From assembly GCF_900185645.1 (NCBI RefSeq), contig NZ_FYAM01000024.1, forward strand, positions 186,001-250,000: a stretch of 64,000 nucleotides of DNA. Direction: 5' to 3'. The position numbers and the translations under genes are program-made. Under the pieces are notes generated by a model. That model was not told where the DNA came from. It was given only the letters and a program-made list of their open reading frames with translations, and did no database searches. This document shows positions 41,772-51,728 of this stretch, piece after piece. The DNA comes from Clostridium sp. BSD9I1. GTDB taxonomy: Bacteria; Bacillota; Clostridia; Clostridiales; Clostridiaceae. How positions within the stretch are numbered: the first letter of the stretch is position 1; the number at the start of each line of letters is the position of its first letter.

Positions 41772-43088
41772 CTATAATTTATAAATTTTTTCTCTATTAT
41801 TTTTAACTTCTTTAGTAGCATTTCTAGTATCATATACAATCTTAGCTTTCTCTACTAAAGTTTCATAATCTATATTGCTGTGATTTGTAGTTATAACTAC
41901 TATATCAGATTCATCTATAACTTCTTTCCAATCCACTGAATAGTATTGGTTGTTCTTATGCTCAAATTCTGGAACATATGGGTCGCAAATTATTACATCT
42001 GCTCCATGCTTTTCTAAGTGTTCTATTACCTTTAATGCTGGAGATTCTCTCATATCATCTATATCATTTTTATAAGCCACTCCCATTAAAAGTACCTTTG
42101 CTCCATTCATAGACTTCTTTTCTTTATTTAATAACTTCATAACATTATCCACTACAAATTCTGGCATTCTGTCATTTATATCTCCAGAAGTTTCTATAAG
42201 TCTTGTATGGAAGTCATATTCCTTAGCTTTCCATTCTAAGTAGAATGGATCTAGTGGTATACAGTGTCCGCCTAATCCTGGACCTGGATAAAATGGCATA
42301 AAACCATATGGCTTTGTTTTTGCTGCATCTATTACTTCCCATACATCTATCTTCATTTTATTACATAACATAGCTATTTCATTTACAAGCGCTATATTTA
42401 TATTTCTAAATGTATTTTCAAGTATTTTTTCCATTTCTGCTACTGCTGGTGAGGATACTGTGTGTATTTCTCCTTCTAATACATTTCTGTATAATACAGC
42501 AGCCACTTCTGTACAATCTGGAGTGCATCCGCCTACAACCTTTGGAGTATTTTTAGTTTTAAACTGCTTATTACCTGGATCTACTCTTTCTGGTGAAAAG
42601 GCTAAGAAAAAGTCTTCCCCACATTTTAATCCTGTTTCTTCAAGTATTGGTCTTAGCACTTCTTCAGTTGTTCCTGGGTATGTAGTACTTTCAAGTACTA
42701 CAAGCATGCCCTTATGTAAGTATTTAGCTATACTTTTAGCAGAGCTTACCACATATGATAAATCTGGCTGTTTATATAAATCAAGTGGAGTTGGTACTGC
42801 AATGGATACTGCGTCTACTTCTGAAACAAAACTAAAATCAGTTGTTGCCTTTAGCTTTCCTTCTTCTATTATCTTCTTTAAATCAGCATCCACAACATCT
42901 CCGATATAGTTGTGTCCTTCATTAACCATTTCTACTTTTTTATCTTGAACATCAAAACCTATTACTTCGTATCCTGCCTTAGCTTTTTCTACTGCTAGTG
43001 GTAATCCTACATATCCGAGTCCCACTACTCCGAGTTTTGCTGTTTTATTTTCTAATTTTTCTATAAGCATATCTCTTAATTGTGACAT
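41772..43088 (-). CDS. Nucleotide-sugar dehydrogenase (UDP-GlcNAc/ManNAc 6-dehydrogenase type, WbpA-like)
   Basis: The 438-residue UDP-glucose/GDP-mannose dehydrogenase family member has KLGVVGLGYVGLPLAVEKAK, ESTTYPGTTEEVL, LAFSPERVDPGN, the catalytic Cys in GPGLGGHCIPLDPFYLEWKA, and VLLMGVAYKNDIDDMRESPA. The SPERVDPGN form and the HCIPLDP motif are more typical of UDP-HexNAc dehydrogenases than of UDP-glucose dehydrogenase. It would make UDP-GlcNAcA, the first step before the WbpB/E/D-like enzymes. The start has AGGAGG. Confidence 0.9.
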   Translation of the reverse strand: MSQLRDMLIEKLENKTAKLGVVGLGYVGLPLAVEKAKAGYEVIGFDVQDKKVEMVNEGHNYIGDVVDADLKKIIEEGKLKATTDFSFVSEVDAVSIAVPTPLDLYKQPDLSYVVSSAKSIAKYLHKGMLVVLESTTYPGTTEEVLRPILEETGLKCGEDFFLAFSPERVDPGNKQFKTKNTPKVVGGCTPDCTEVAAVLYRNVLEGEIHTVSSPAVAEMEKILENTFRNINIALVNEIAMLCNKMKIDVWEVIDAAKTKPYGFMPFYPGPGLGGHCIPLDPFYLEWKAKEYDFHTRLIETSGDINDRMPEFVVDNVMKLLNKEKKSMNGAKVLLMGVAYKNDIDDMRESPALKVIEHLEKHGADVIICDPYVPEFEHKNNQYYSVDWKEVIDESDIVVITTNHSNIDYETLVEKAKIVYDTRNATKEVKNNREKIYKL

Positions 43089-43196
43089 GTTTTGAACCTC
43101 CTAGGTTTGTAAATTTAAATAACCACATAAAATTATACACTTTGTGATTAATATGGTCAAATTTTTTTATAATATATATTTTAAATAACATATGTG

Positions 43197-44390
43197 TTAT
43201 ATTTTTGGTATTTTTAAATGATTATTATATATTTTTATCATCTTATCTGCATTTATATCCCAAGTTAAATTTTCTTCTACACACTTTTTAGCATTTTTCC
43301 CAATTTGCTCTCTCTTATCCTTATCTTTTATAAGAGTTTCAAGTATATTATAAATTTCTTCATGACTTTTAGGACTAACCAAGAATCCATTTTCACCATT
43401 TACTATAATATCTTCTATTCCCTGACCTTTAACTCCTATAATAGGTTTACCTTGAGACATAGCCTCTATGTATGCAACTCCAAAACCTTCATTATAACTT
43501 GGTAGTGAAAATATGTCACATTTCTTTATGTAATCAAACACTTCTTCATGCTTAACTCTTCCTATAAATGTAACATGTTTTTCTATATTTAATTCCTTAA
43601 CTAGATTTTCCAGTTCATCTCTTAACGCGCCGTCTCCTACTATTGTATAAATCAAATTAGGATATTTTTTAACTAGCTCACTGACTGCTTTAATATTAAA
43701 CTCTAATCCCTTAATAGGTATAAGATTAGAAATGCTTAAAATTTCTAAGCAATCCTTATTAATGATTTCTTCGCTACGATAATCAATGTACTCTTTGCTT
43801 ATACCGTTATGAACTACAGTTAGTTTAGATGCAAACTCAAATTCCTTAACTATATTTTTCAACTTATTACTAACAACTACAATACTATCCACTGAATTTA
43901 AAACCTTAAAAAGCGCATTTTTAGTTTGTTCATTCTTATGTAAAGTTTGTTGAAAGTCCTGCCCATGTACAGTTACTACATGCAAAACTTTATATTCTTT
44001 ATTTATAAGCATTCCTGAATACCCATCTGGGAGGGCTACATGGCTATGAATAACATCAAATTTAAACTCTTTATATATATCAGCTATAGTAGTTTTTATT
44101 CCATTAAACATAAGTTTACCAGACTTATGAAATAAAAATCCTCTAGGAAACTCTATATATCTTGGATAATATACCTCTACCCCTTCTAAATCAGTTTTAT
44201 TAGGAATTTCGGAATATAGTTTCCACTTTTTATTTAAATGTTGTAAAGGAAAAGGTGCCCAAGGTACTGGGCTTACCACTTTTACTTCACAGCCATTATT
44301 TATTAAAGCTTTGACTTGTTCATGAACAAAGATCCCTGCCATGGGATTAAAAGTTGAAGGATACATATGAGAAATAACTAAAACCTTCAT
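43197..44390 (-). CDS. Glycosyltransferase family 4 protein
   Basis: A GT-B enzyme of about 397 residues: MKVLVISHMYPSTFNPMAGI at the N-terminus, HVVTVHGQDFQQTLHKNEQT, ISNLIPIKGLEFNIKAVSEL, and SYNEGFGVAYIEAMSQGKPI with the EX7E donor motif. The frame is open to 44411; the ATG at 44390 has AAGGATG eight bases before it. It nearly abuts the aminotransferase gene upstream. Confidence 0.9.
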   Translation of the reverse strand: MKVLVISHMYPSTFNPMAGIFVHEQVKALINNGCEVKVVSPVPWAPFPLQHLNKKWKLYSEIPNKTDLEGVEVYYPRYIEFPRGFLFHKSGKLMFNGIKTTIADIYKEFKFDVIHSHVALPDGYSGMLINKEYKVLHVVTVHGQDFQQTLHKNEQTKNALFKVLNSVDSIVVVSNKLKNIVKEFEFASKLTVVHNGISKEYIDYRSEEIINKDCLEILSISNLIPIKGLEFNIKAVSELVKKYPNLIYTIVGDGALRDELENLVKELNIEKHVTFIGRVKHEEVFDYIKKCDIFSLPSYNEGFGVAYIEAMSQGKPIIGVKGQGIEDIIVNGENGFLVSPKSHEEIYNILETLIKDKDKREQIGKNAKKCVEENLTWDINADKMIKIYNNHLKIPKI

Positions 44391-44410
44391 TATTAATTCA
44401 TCCTTACACA

Positions 44411-45517
44411 TTAATTGTTATTATAAAAATCCTTTATACACTGAACTACATATTCTTGCTGCTCTGTTGTAAGTTCGGGGAACATAGGTAATGCTAATGC
44501 TTTTTCACAAGCTTTATCAGATATAGGTAAATCTCCTTCCTTATATCCTAAGCTTTTATAAACTTCTAAAAGATGGACTGGTATTGGATAATATATTGCT
44601 GTTCCTATACCCTTTTCATTTAAATATTTTGCAAGTTCATCTCTTCTTTCACATCTTATTACATATTGATGATATACATGTTTACAATTTTTATCTTCAA
44701 ATGGAACTACTATATCAGTATCCTTTAATAATTCATGATACACTTGTGCTCTTTCATATCTATTTGAGCTCCATTCGTTTAAATAATTTAATTTGATTCT
44801 TAAAACCGCTGCTTGTATTTCATCTAATCTACTGTTGTATCCTATAGCTTCATGACGATATTTTTCTTTAGCACCATGAACTCTTAGCATTCTTACCTTT
44901 TCTGCTAATTCATCACTATTAGTTACAACCATTCCTCCATCACCGTAACATCCTAAATTTTTTGTAGGAAAGAATGAATATGTTCCTGCTATACCAATAG
45001 AACCTGCCTTTTTACCTTTATATTCTGCTCCAATTGCCTGGCAAGCATCTTCTATTACAGGTATATCATACTTTTTGCTTATTTCCATTATTTTATCCAT
45101 ATCACACATCTGTCCAAATATGTGAACTGGTATAATTGCTTTTGTCTTATCAGTTATTTTCTTTTCTATACTTTCAGGGTCTATGCATAAAGTATTTTTA
45201 TCTATATCCGCAAAAACAGGTGTAGCTCCTAAAACTGATGTGGTTTCTGCTGATGCAAAGAAAGTATATGGAGTTGTTATAACTTCATCTCCAGGTCCCA
45301 CTCCTAATGCCTTTAGTATGAGCATTATAGCATCTGTTCCATTAGCAACTCCTAATGCATGTTTTACACCTGTAAATTCTGCTGCTTCTTTTTCAAATCC
45401 CTTTACATTAGGCCCCATGATAAAGTGAGTGCTTTCTAGCACCTCTTTTATGGCTTTATCAATTTGATCTTGAATATTATTATACTGAACCTTTAGATCC
45501 AATAGATCAACCTTCAT
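44411..45517 (-). CDS. DegT/DnrJ/EryC1/StrS sugar aminotransferase (WbpE-like)
   Basis: A PLP-dependent sugar aminotransferase of 368 residues. It has GVANGTDAIMLILKALGVGP, TPYTFFASAETTSVLGATPV, EDACQAIGAEYKGKKAGSIG and the PLP lysine context YSFFPTKNLGCYGDGG. Typical WbpE-type enzymes aminate UDP-3-keto-GlcNAcA. The context with WbpA-, WbpB- and WbpD-like genes fits that role. AAAAGGGGAG precedes its ATG. Confidence 0.9.
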   Translation of the reverse strand: MKVDLLDLKVQYNNIQDQIDKAIKEVLESTHFIMGPNVKGFEKEAAEFTGVKHALGVANGTDAIMLILKALGVGPGDEVITTPYTFFASAETTSVLGATPVFADIDKNTLCIDPESIEKKITDKTKAIIPVHIFGQMCDMDKIMEISKKYDIPVIEDACQAIGAEYKGKKAGSIGIAGTYSFFPTKNLGCYGDGGMVVTNSDELAEKVRMLRVHGAKEKYRHEAIGYNSRLDEIQAAVLRIKLNYLNEWSSNRYERAQVYHELLKDTDIVVPFEDKNCKHVYHQYVIRCERRDELAKYLNEKGIGTAIYYPIPVHLLEVYKSLGYKEGDLPISDKACEKALALPMFPELTTEQQEYVVQCIKDFYNNN

Positions 45518-45542
45518 ATTGTTCTCCCCTTTTGCACTATTT

Positions 45543-47387
45543 TTAGTTATTTTTCTTTCTTTTATAAGTAGGAACCTTTTCTTCCATAAGCTTAAATATT
45601 TCTTCCTTGCTCTTATGAATTACTTGTTTAAATTCTTCAATTGATTTTTCTATGAACTCGATACTATTACCTGTAGGTTTTTCTACAAATATTTTATCAT
45701 GTTCAGTAGATGTTAAAGCTACTTCATCTATAAGTAGTTCTTCATACAGCTTTTCTCCTGGTCTTAATCCAGTATACTCTATTTTTATATCGAGTCCTGG
45801 TTGATATCCGGAAAGTTTTATTAAATCCTTAGCTAAATCTACTATTTTAACAGGTTCCCCCATGTCTAGTACAAATATTTCTCCACCCTTAGCCATACTT
45901 CCTGCTTGTATAACTAATTGGGCAGCTTCAGGTATAGTCATAAAGTATCTATTTATCTCTGGGTGTGTTACCGTAACAGGCCCTCCATGTGCTATTTGTT
46001 TTTTAAACAGCGGAATAACCGATCCATTGCTACCAAGTACATTCCCAAATCTTACAGCTACATATTCTGTATTACTTACAGTATCAAAAGCCTGAATTAT
46101 TATCTCACAAAATCTTTTAGTTGCTCCCATTATATTTGTAGGATTCACTGCTTTATCTGTACTTATTTGTACAAATTTTTTAACTCCATAAATATGGCTA
46201 AATTTTGCAATATTATAAGTTCCTATAACGTTATTTTTTATTGCTTCACCAGGATTGCTCTCCATTAGAGGAACATGCTTATGAGCCGCCGCGTGAAAAA
46301 CAACATCTGGTTTATATTCCTCAAATATACTTTTAATCTTATTCTCATCTCTTATAGAAGCTATTAGAACTTCCTTATCCAAACCAGGATAATTATAATT
46401 TAACTCCATTTGTAAATCATATGCATTATTTTCATATATGTCCATTATAAGAAGTTTATTTGGATTAAATTTAGCTATTTGTCTGCATAATTCTGAACCA
46501 ATGGAGCCCCCTCCACCTGTTACCAATATAACCTTGTCTTTTATATATTTATCTATATCCTTATTATTTAATCTTACTTCTTCTCTTCCAAGTAAATCTT
46601 CGATATTTACATCTCTTATCTTATTTACATTTACTTTTCCGTCTATTATTTCATAAATACCTGGTAAGGTTTTTAATTTAGCTGAAGTATTTTTGCATAT
46701 ATTTATTATTTTTCTCTTTGTTTCTATTTCCGTTGAAGGCATGGCAAAAATAATCTCTTCCACCTTATTTTCAGCGCATATCCTAACTATATCATTTCTC
46801 TCACCAATTACTTTAACTCCACTTATGTGCTTTCCTTGTTTAGATGAATCATCATCAATAAGTCCTACTATGTCATAATTTAGATAGTCACTCTTCTTTA
46901 TTTCTTTTATAAGGAGTGCTGACGCATCCCCAGCTCCTATAATAAGAAGCCTCTTTTTCTTTTCCTCACAGTTCTTATTAGTATTCATTTCATCTACTAA
47001 TCTAAATATAAATCTGGTTCCGCCCAATGAAACTACTGATAAAAGCCAAAATATTATATGAACTGTAAATGGAAATCTAAAATATCTGGTCTCTAGTATT
47101 TTATAATTTATGAAATAACTATATAAAATAAATATTACATTTGATAATGAAACTGAGTATATTATAGAAATAAGTTCTTCTATAGAAGCATACTTCCATA
47201 TACTATCATACAAATGAAAAATCTTATTAAAGAACAATGTAATAATTATTACAGGCAGAAATGATAAGTAAAAAAACTCCACATATTCACTAGGAATTTT
47301 AAAATCCAACCTTAGGAGAAGAGCTATATATAACGATAAAATAAGCAACGCAATATCATAAAAAATTAATTTTTTGTCCTTTTGCAC
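45543..47387 (-). CDS. FlaA1/WbpM-type nucleoside-diphosphate-sugar epimerase/dehydratase
   Basis: The N-terminal 110 or so residues hold four membrane helices. A first Rossmann-like domain follows (KKRLLIIGAGDASALLIKEI), then a short-chain dehydrogenase domain with ILVTGGGGSIGSELCRQIAK, HAAAHKHVPLMESNP and PTNIMGATKRFCE. Members convert UDP-GlcNAc to 4-keto-6-deoxy sugars (C6-dehydratase) or act as C4-epimerases. The frame opens with GTG at 47396, which overlaps the ribosome binding site; the second GTG at 47387 has better spacing from AGGATG. It heads the polysaccharide transcription unit. Confidence 0.9.
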   Translation of the reverse strand: MQKDKKLIFYDIALLILSLYIALLLRLDFKIPSEYVEFFYLSFLPVIIITLFFNKIFHLYDSIWKYASIEELISIIYSVSLSNVIFILYSYFINYKILETRYFRFPFTVHIIFWLLSVVSLGGTRFIFRLVDEMNTNKNCEEKKKRLLIIGAGDASALLIKEIKKSDYLNYDIVGLIDDDSSKQGKHISGVKVIGERNDIVRICAENKVEEIIFAMPSTEIETKRKIINICKNTSAKLKTLPGIYEIIDGKVNVNKIRDVNIEDLLGREEVRLNNKDIDKYIKDKVILVTGGGGSIGSELCRQIAKFNPNKLLIMDIYENNAYDLQMELNYNYPGLDKEVLIASIRDENKIKSIFEEYKPDVVFHAAAHKHVPLMESNPGEAIKNNVIGTYNIAKFSHIYGVKKFVQISTDKAVNPTNIMGATKRFCEIIIQAFDTVSNTEYVAVRFGNVLGSNGSVIPLFKKQIAHGGPVTVTHPEINRYFMTIPEAAQLVIQAGSMAKGGEIFVLDMGEPVKIVDLAKDLIKLSGYQPGLDIKIEYTGLRPGEKLYEELLIDEVALTSTEHDKIFVEKPTGNSIEFIEKSIEEFKQVIHKSKEEIFKLMEEKVPTYKRKKNN

Positions 47388-47396
47388 TTTAATCAC

Positions 47397-47530
47397 ATCC
47401 TATGTCAAAATTATTGAGATGTCTCATGTAAGTTAGCACATCTCATCCTATGAGATGTTTCCTTAATTATTTTACATCATTCAAAAAATTATTCAACTCT
47501 TAATATGCCCATATATTAAGAGTTTACCAT
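47397..47530 (-). promoter_or_regulatory. Structured 5' leader of the polysaccharide operon
   Basis: Reading on the minus strand, a hairpin ACTCTTAATAT/ATATTAAGAGT (47497-47523) is followed within ten bases by six T, like a weak attenuator. Then comes ACATCTCA/TGAGATGT (47438-47458). A third TGAGATGT at 47415-47422 reads ACATCTCA on this strand and could pair instead, so two structures exclude each other. No gene lies here. Regulation by this leader is inference. Confidence 0.45.
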
Positions 47531-47572
47531 ATAAATAAAGAAATATATATAAATTTTTGCATAATATGATAC

Positions 47573-47612
47573 AAAACCCCTTAATATGCAAATAAGCATA
47601 TTAAGGGGTTTT
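47573..47612 (-). terminator. Terminator after galU
   Basis: A 17-bp stem AAAACCCCTTAATATGC with its complement and a six-base loop ends in TTTT. It separates the galU group from the polysaccharide operon and is symmetric enough to act both ways. Confidence 0.85.
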
Positions 47613-47691
47613 ACATAGCTTGTATCCATATTGATTTTTAGTAATTATCAAATATAACAAAGTAATTTTTTTACCATTAGTTTATATTAGA

Positions 47692-48588
47692 TTAACACTT
47701 TTCATATAATTCCTTAAACTTTTCACTGTCTTTCAAGTTCAATAAATAATTCATAAATTCTTCTTTTAAGTCATCCCTTTTAAGTGCATATTCAACTGTG
47801 GCCTGTAAAAATCCTAATTTGTCTCCAACATCATATCTTTTTCCATTAAAGCAATATGCATACATAGCTTCCTGAGAAGATAATGTTCTTAAAGCATCCG
47901 TAAGCTGGATTTCTCCCCCTTTGCCTGGCTTTGTATTTTCAAGTATTTCAAATATTTGAGGAGTTATTATATATCTTCCTAGTATTGCGATGTTTGAAGG
48001 AGCATGTTCTACTTTAGGTTTTTCTACTAAATCCTTAACCTTATAAACTCTGTCTTCTATATAATTTCCCTTTATGATACCATACTTATAAACATCATTT
48101 TCTGGAACTTCTTGTACACCAAGTATTGTAGTTTTATATTCATTATAACAATCAATAAGTTGTTTTAAGCATGGAACGCTGCTATCTACCACATCATCAC
48201 CAAGCATAACTGCAAAAGGTTCATTGCCGACAAAGGTTTTAGCGCATCCTATAGCATGTCCAAGTCCTTTTGGCTCCTTTTGTCTTATATAATATATATC
48301 TGCCATATTTGATATGTCATTTACCATGCAAAGTAATTCTTCTTTTCCTGTACTTTGTAATTGGTTTTCTAATTCTATAGACTTGTCGAAATGGTCTTCT
48401 ATGGCCCTTTTATTTCTGCCTGTAATTATAAGTATCTCTTCTATACCTGATGCAACAGCTTCCTCAATTATATATTGTATAGTAGGTTTATCTACTATAG
48501 GAAGCATCTCCTTAGGTTGAGCTTTTGTAGCAGGAAGAAATCTTGTTCCAAGACCTGCTGCAGGTATAATAGCTTTTTTTACTTTCAT
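47692..48588 (-). CDS. galU: UTP-glucose-1-phosphate uridylyltransferase
   Basis: Makes UDP-glucose from glucose-1-phosphate. The 298 residues begin [20 protein letters not shown], with [20 protein letters not shown], the metal site region [13 protein letters not shown] and the late [20 protein letters not shown]. It lies downstream of a phosphohexomutase and a TPR gene on the same strand and probably feeds the polysaccharide locus. Identification is secure. Confidence 0.95.
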   Translation of the reverse strand: MKVKKAIIPAAGLGTRFLPATKAQPKEMLPIVDKPTIQYIIEEAVASGIEEILIITGRNKRAIEDHFDKSIELENQLQSTGKEELLCMVNDISNMADIYYIRQKEPKGLGHAIGCAKTFVGNEPFAVMLGDDVVDSSVPCLKQLIDCYNEYKTTILGVQEVPENDVYKYGIIKGNYIEDRVYKVKDLVEKPKVEHAPSNIAILGRYIITPQIFEILENTKPGKGGEIQLTDALRTLSSQEAMYAYCFNGKRYDVGDKLGFLQATVEYALKRDDLKEEFMNYLLNLKDSEKFKELYEKC

Positions 48589-48630
48589 TACTCCATGTAC
48601 TTCCTTTCCCTCTTGTGAAGGATAATTTAA

Positions 48631-49707
48631 TTACATATCCTTAAATAAATTATCTATTTCTATTACAATTTCATCGTTAGGATTTAACTTTTTAGCTATA
48701 TTCAAGTGAAGCTTTGCATCTTCTATTTTACCAGCATCTAAGTAACACATTATAAGATTCGTGCAAATTTCTACAGACTTAGTAGCTTCAAAAGCTCTTC
48801 TTAAATAAATTATAGCTTTATCAAAATCTCCCATGGATGCGTAATTTATTCCAAGCTCATTTACCACTTCAGGCATAGCACTATCTATGCTCAAAGCTTC
48901 ATTTAAATAATAAATTGCTTTTTCATGAATTGATAAATTTCTATAACATACAGCTATATGATAGTATAAAACAGCATCATCATTAAATTCCGAAATAAGA
49001 GGCACTAATAGCTTTAATGCTTGAGCTGGATCTTCATAAGAAAGCTTTTTCCCATTCTCATACTCAACTATATTCTTAAGTGAAAGCTTTAAGTCTATAA
49101 TATCAGCATTTTCTTCTCCGCCTCTAGAAATATAGTTATTTAATGCAAATAATGCACCTTCGTAGTCCTTTTCATCTCTTTTTAAAAGTGCTTCATATAA
49201 ATAAGTAATTGAAAGTTCTTCTAAGATCTCCTTAGTTTTATCGAGTACTTCTTTTTCCTCTTCTATATATTCCTTATCTAAGTTTCTTAATTTATCTGCT
49301 AGAATTATTAATTTACTGTAATTTTCCTCATTTTCTTCAACTTGAACTAAGCCTTTTAATAATATATATGCATCTTCAAAATTATTATTTTCTACAGCCT
49401 TGTATATCTTGCCCTTAACAAAATTTATGCCCTCATCAAAATTTAATAATATGGTTTTATATATATTATTAAACTTGAAATTATTATCTGCCCCCATTAC
49501 AAAACACATAGCTTCTAAGAAATATATAACAGGAATTGAATCTACATTCTGGCCTGACTTAACCTTATCTATAATATCTTGAGCTTTTATAGGCATATAG
49601 ACATTGTCTTCTATATTCATATTAAATATATTGCTTAATCTTTCATTGTTTACTTCTAAAAACAGTATATTTGTTAGCTTGTCGGAAAAACGAGATTGTA
49701 TACCCAT
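48631..49707 (-). CDS. Tetratricopeptide-repeat protein
   Basis: The 358-residue cytoplasmic protein is predicted to be helical. Clear TPR units lie at about 240-345: AVLYYHIAVCYRNLSIHEKA, PEVVNELGINYASMGDFDKA and VEICTNLIMCYLDAGKIEDA. The N-terminal half is less regular and acidic. There is no signal peptide. It sits between the phosphohexomutase and galU, with AGGAGG before its ATG. It is likely a scaffold; a specific partner is not evident. Confidence 0.8.
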   Translation of the reverse strand: MGIQSRFSDKLTNILFLEVNNERLSNIFNMNIEDNVYMPIKAQDIIDKVKSGQNVDSIPVIYFLEAMCFVMGADNNFKFNNIYKTILLNFDEGINFVKGKIYKAVENNNFEDAYILLKGLVQVEENEENYSKLIILADKLRNLDKEYIEEEKEVLDKTKEILEELSITYLYEALLKRDEKDYEGALFALNNYISRGGEENADIIDLKLSLKNIVEYENGKKLSYEDPAQALKLLVPLISEFNDDAVLYYHIAVCYRNLSIHEKAIYYLNEALSIDSAMPEVVNELGINYASMGDFDKAIIYLRRAFEATKSVEICTNLIMCYLDAGKIEDAKLHLNIAKKLNPNDEIVIEIDNLFKDM

Positions 49708-49727
49708 AAGCGTTACCTCCTAATATG

Positions 49728-51461
49728 TTATAAGGTTTGAGCACTATTTACTATATCCATTACATTCTTTTCAAAATCTTTTATTTTTGTTTCAGCTTTT
49801 TCCATGCTTTTTTCTTTAATTGATAAATACACTTTCATCTTTGGTTCAGTTCCAGAAGGTCTTACCACAAACCAAGAGCCATCCTCTAATATAAATTTTA
49901 AAACATTCGATTTAGGCAGGTCAATGGTAGTTTCTTGAATATTCACAATATCCTTTTCTATTCCAAGCTTATAATCGGCCTTTTTAACTATTTTTACTCC
50001 TGCTATAGCTGGATTCATTGAATGTCTTAAATATTGAAGTATTTTTTCTATGTTTTCCTGGCCTTCTTTTCCAACAAAATCCATAGATATTAAGCTCTCT
50101 TTGAAATATCCGTATTTATCATAAAGTTTAATTAATCCTTCATATAAGCTTAAACCTTGCTCTTTGTAATATAAAGTCATCTCACATATAAGTGCTGCTG
50201 CGATTACTGCATCTTTATCCCTTACAAAATCTCCTGCAAGATAACCGTAACTTTCTTCAAATCCAAATATATAGCTAAACTTTTTGCTTTCTTCAAATTC
50301 CTTTATCTTTTCCCCTATATACTTAAATCCGGTTAGCACATTCATTACAGTGATATCAAAATCCTTTGCAATTTCCTCAATCATATCTGTTGTGACAATG
50401 GTCTTTATTACAGTTCCATTTGAAGGCAATTCATTAAGTTCCTTTAATGATGAAAGCATGTAATGAGATAAAAGTAGTCCTACTTGATTCCCAGTAAGAA
50501 CTTTATACTCTCCCTTATTATCTTTTACTACAGCTCCTATTCTATCACAATCCGGGTCAGTTCCAAAAATAATATCTGCATTTATTTCTTCTGCCATAGT
50601 TAATGCAATATCAAATACTTCCTTTTTTTCCGGATTTGGATAAGGTGCAGTTGGGAAAGTTCCATCTGGAGCTTCCTGCTCTTTTACCACATGTACATTG
50701 GTATATCCTAATTCACTTAATACCCTTCTAACTGGAATATTTCCAGAACCATGAAGAGGCGTATATATAATTTTTAAATCTTTAGCCTTTTCCTTAACTA
50801 AATTTTTTCTTATAGTTAACGCCTTTACCTTTTCATAATAGGTTCTATCTACTTCTTCTCCTATTATGTTTATAATGTGATTTTTAACTCCTTCGTTAAA
50901 ATCCATCTTTTTTATTAGTGAAAAATCATCTACATTTTCTATAGAGTTAAGTATATACTTTGCCTTTTCATCAGTTATCTGTCCTCCATCTTCCCCATAT
51001 ACCTTATATCCGTTATATGCTTTAGGATTATGAGAAGCTGTTACACATATACCAGCACTACAATTTAAATGTCTTGTAGTATAGGAAAGCATTGGAGTTG
51101 GTCTTAAAGAATCAAATATATATACCTTTATCCTATTAGCCGCTAAAACTCCTGCTGCTGTTTCCGCAAATTCTCTAGACATTATTCTTGAATCGTGTGC
51201 AATTGCTACAGACTTATCTTCTGTATAATTTGAATTCAAGTAATTAGCAAGACCTTGTGTAGCTTTACCTACAGTATATATATTCATTCTATTTGTCCCC
51301 GCGCCTATTATACCCCTAAGTCCACCAGTACCAAACTCTAATTCTCTATAAAATCTATCCTCTAAATCCTTTTCATCTCTAATATCTCTTAATTCTTTCT
51401 TTGTGATTTCATCTATGTAATCAGAATCAATCCATAGATTATACTTGTCTACATATGCCAT
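49728..51461 (-). CDS. Phospho-sugar mutase (phosphoglucomutase type)
   Basis: An alpha-D-phosphohexomutase of 577 residues: the active-site phosphoserine loop is GICVTASHNPKAYNGYKVYG, the metal loop is IIFGTDPDCDRIGAV, the sugar loop includes FGFEESYGYL, and the phosphate-binding end is VVRPSGTEPKMKVY. The length and motifs match Firmicute PgcA, which interconverts glucose-6-phosphate and glucose-1-phosphate and supplies GalU. It has AGGAGAGGG before its ATG and is divergent from the decarboxylase gene. Confidence 0.92.
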   Translation of the reverse strand: MAYVDKYNLWIDSDYIDEITKKELRDIRDEKDLEDRFYRELEFGTGGLRGIIGAGTNRMNIYTVGKATQGLANYLNSNYTEDKSVAIAHDSRIMSREFAETAAGVLAANRIKVYIFDSLRPTPMLSYTTRHLNCSAGICVTASHNPKAYNGYKVYGEDGGQITDEKAKYILNSIENVDDFSLIKKMDFNEGVKNHIINIIGEEVDRTYYEKVKALTIRKNLVKEKAKDLKIIYTPLHGSGNIPVRRVLSELGYTNVHVVKEQEAPDGTFPTAPYPNPEKKEVFDIALTMAEEINADIIFGTDPDCDRIGAVVKDNKGEYKVLTGNQVGLLLSHYMLSSLKELNELPSNGTVIKTIVTTDMIEEIAKDFDITVMNVLTGFKYIGEKIKEFEESKKFSYIFGFEESYGYLAGDFVRDKDAVIAAALICEMTLYYKEQGLSLYEGLIKLYDKYGYFKESLISMDFVGKEGQENIEKILQYLRHSMNPAIAGVKIVKKADYKLGIEKDIVNIQETTIDLPKSNVLKFILEDGSWFVVRPSGTEPKMKVYLSIKEKSMEKAETKIKDFEKNVMDIVNSAQTL

Positions 51462-51613
51462 AATTACCCTCTCCTTATGTAAATTTAAAGTATTTATAAA
51501 AATAATTATACTACTCTCTTATTTTAAAAATCTACTTTATACCTGAAGTAATTGTATATATATTTTACCATATAAATTCCAAATTGACACAGTAAAATAT
51601 TTTTCAATTTATA

Positions 51614-51642
51614 TTGCATTTACCTATCATTTACCTTATAAT
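51614..51642 (+). promoter_or_regulatory. SigA-type promoter of the decarboxylase gene
   Basis: TTGCAT at 51614-51619 and a perfect TATAAT at 51637-51642 have a 17-base spacer. The predicted leader is about 80 bases and contains GGAAAC, GTTTCAC and GTGAAA segments able to form two alternative hairpins. Confidence 0.65.
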
Positions 51643-51728
51643 GATATTGTTTTATAAAAAATCCACGGAAACCATTGAATTGACATAGTTTCACGGGTGT
51701 AATTTTGTGAAAGAAGGTGCTTATCAAG

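Noticed and set aside
42460-42909. 149-codon plus-strand ORF opposite the nucleotide-sugar dehydrogenase gene
   Set aside because: Antisense shadow of a highly conserved coding region; Ser/Thr-rich translation without domain or RBS.
26510-51461. Prophage or integrative element around the polysaccharide locus
   Set aside because: No integrase, att-like repeats, tRNA gene or phage structural genes; the genes form a coherent glycan assembly pathway.
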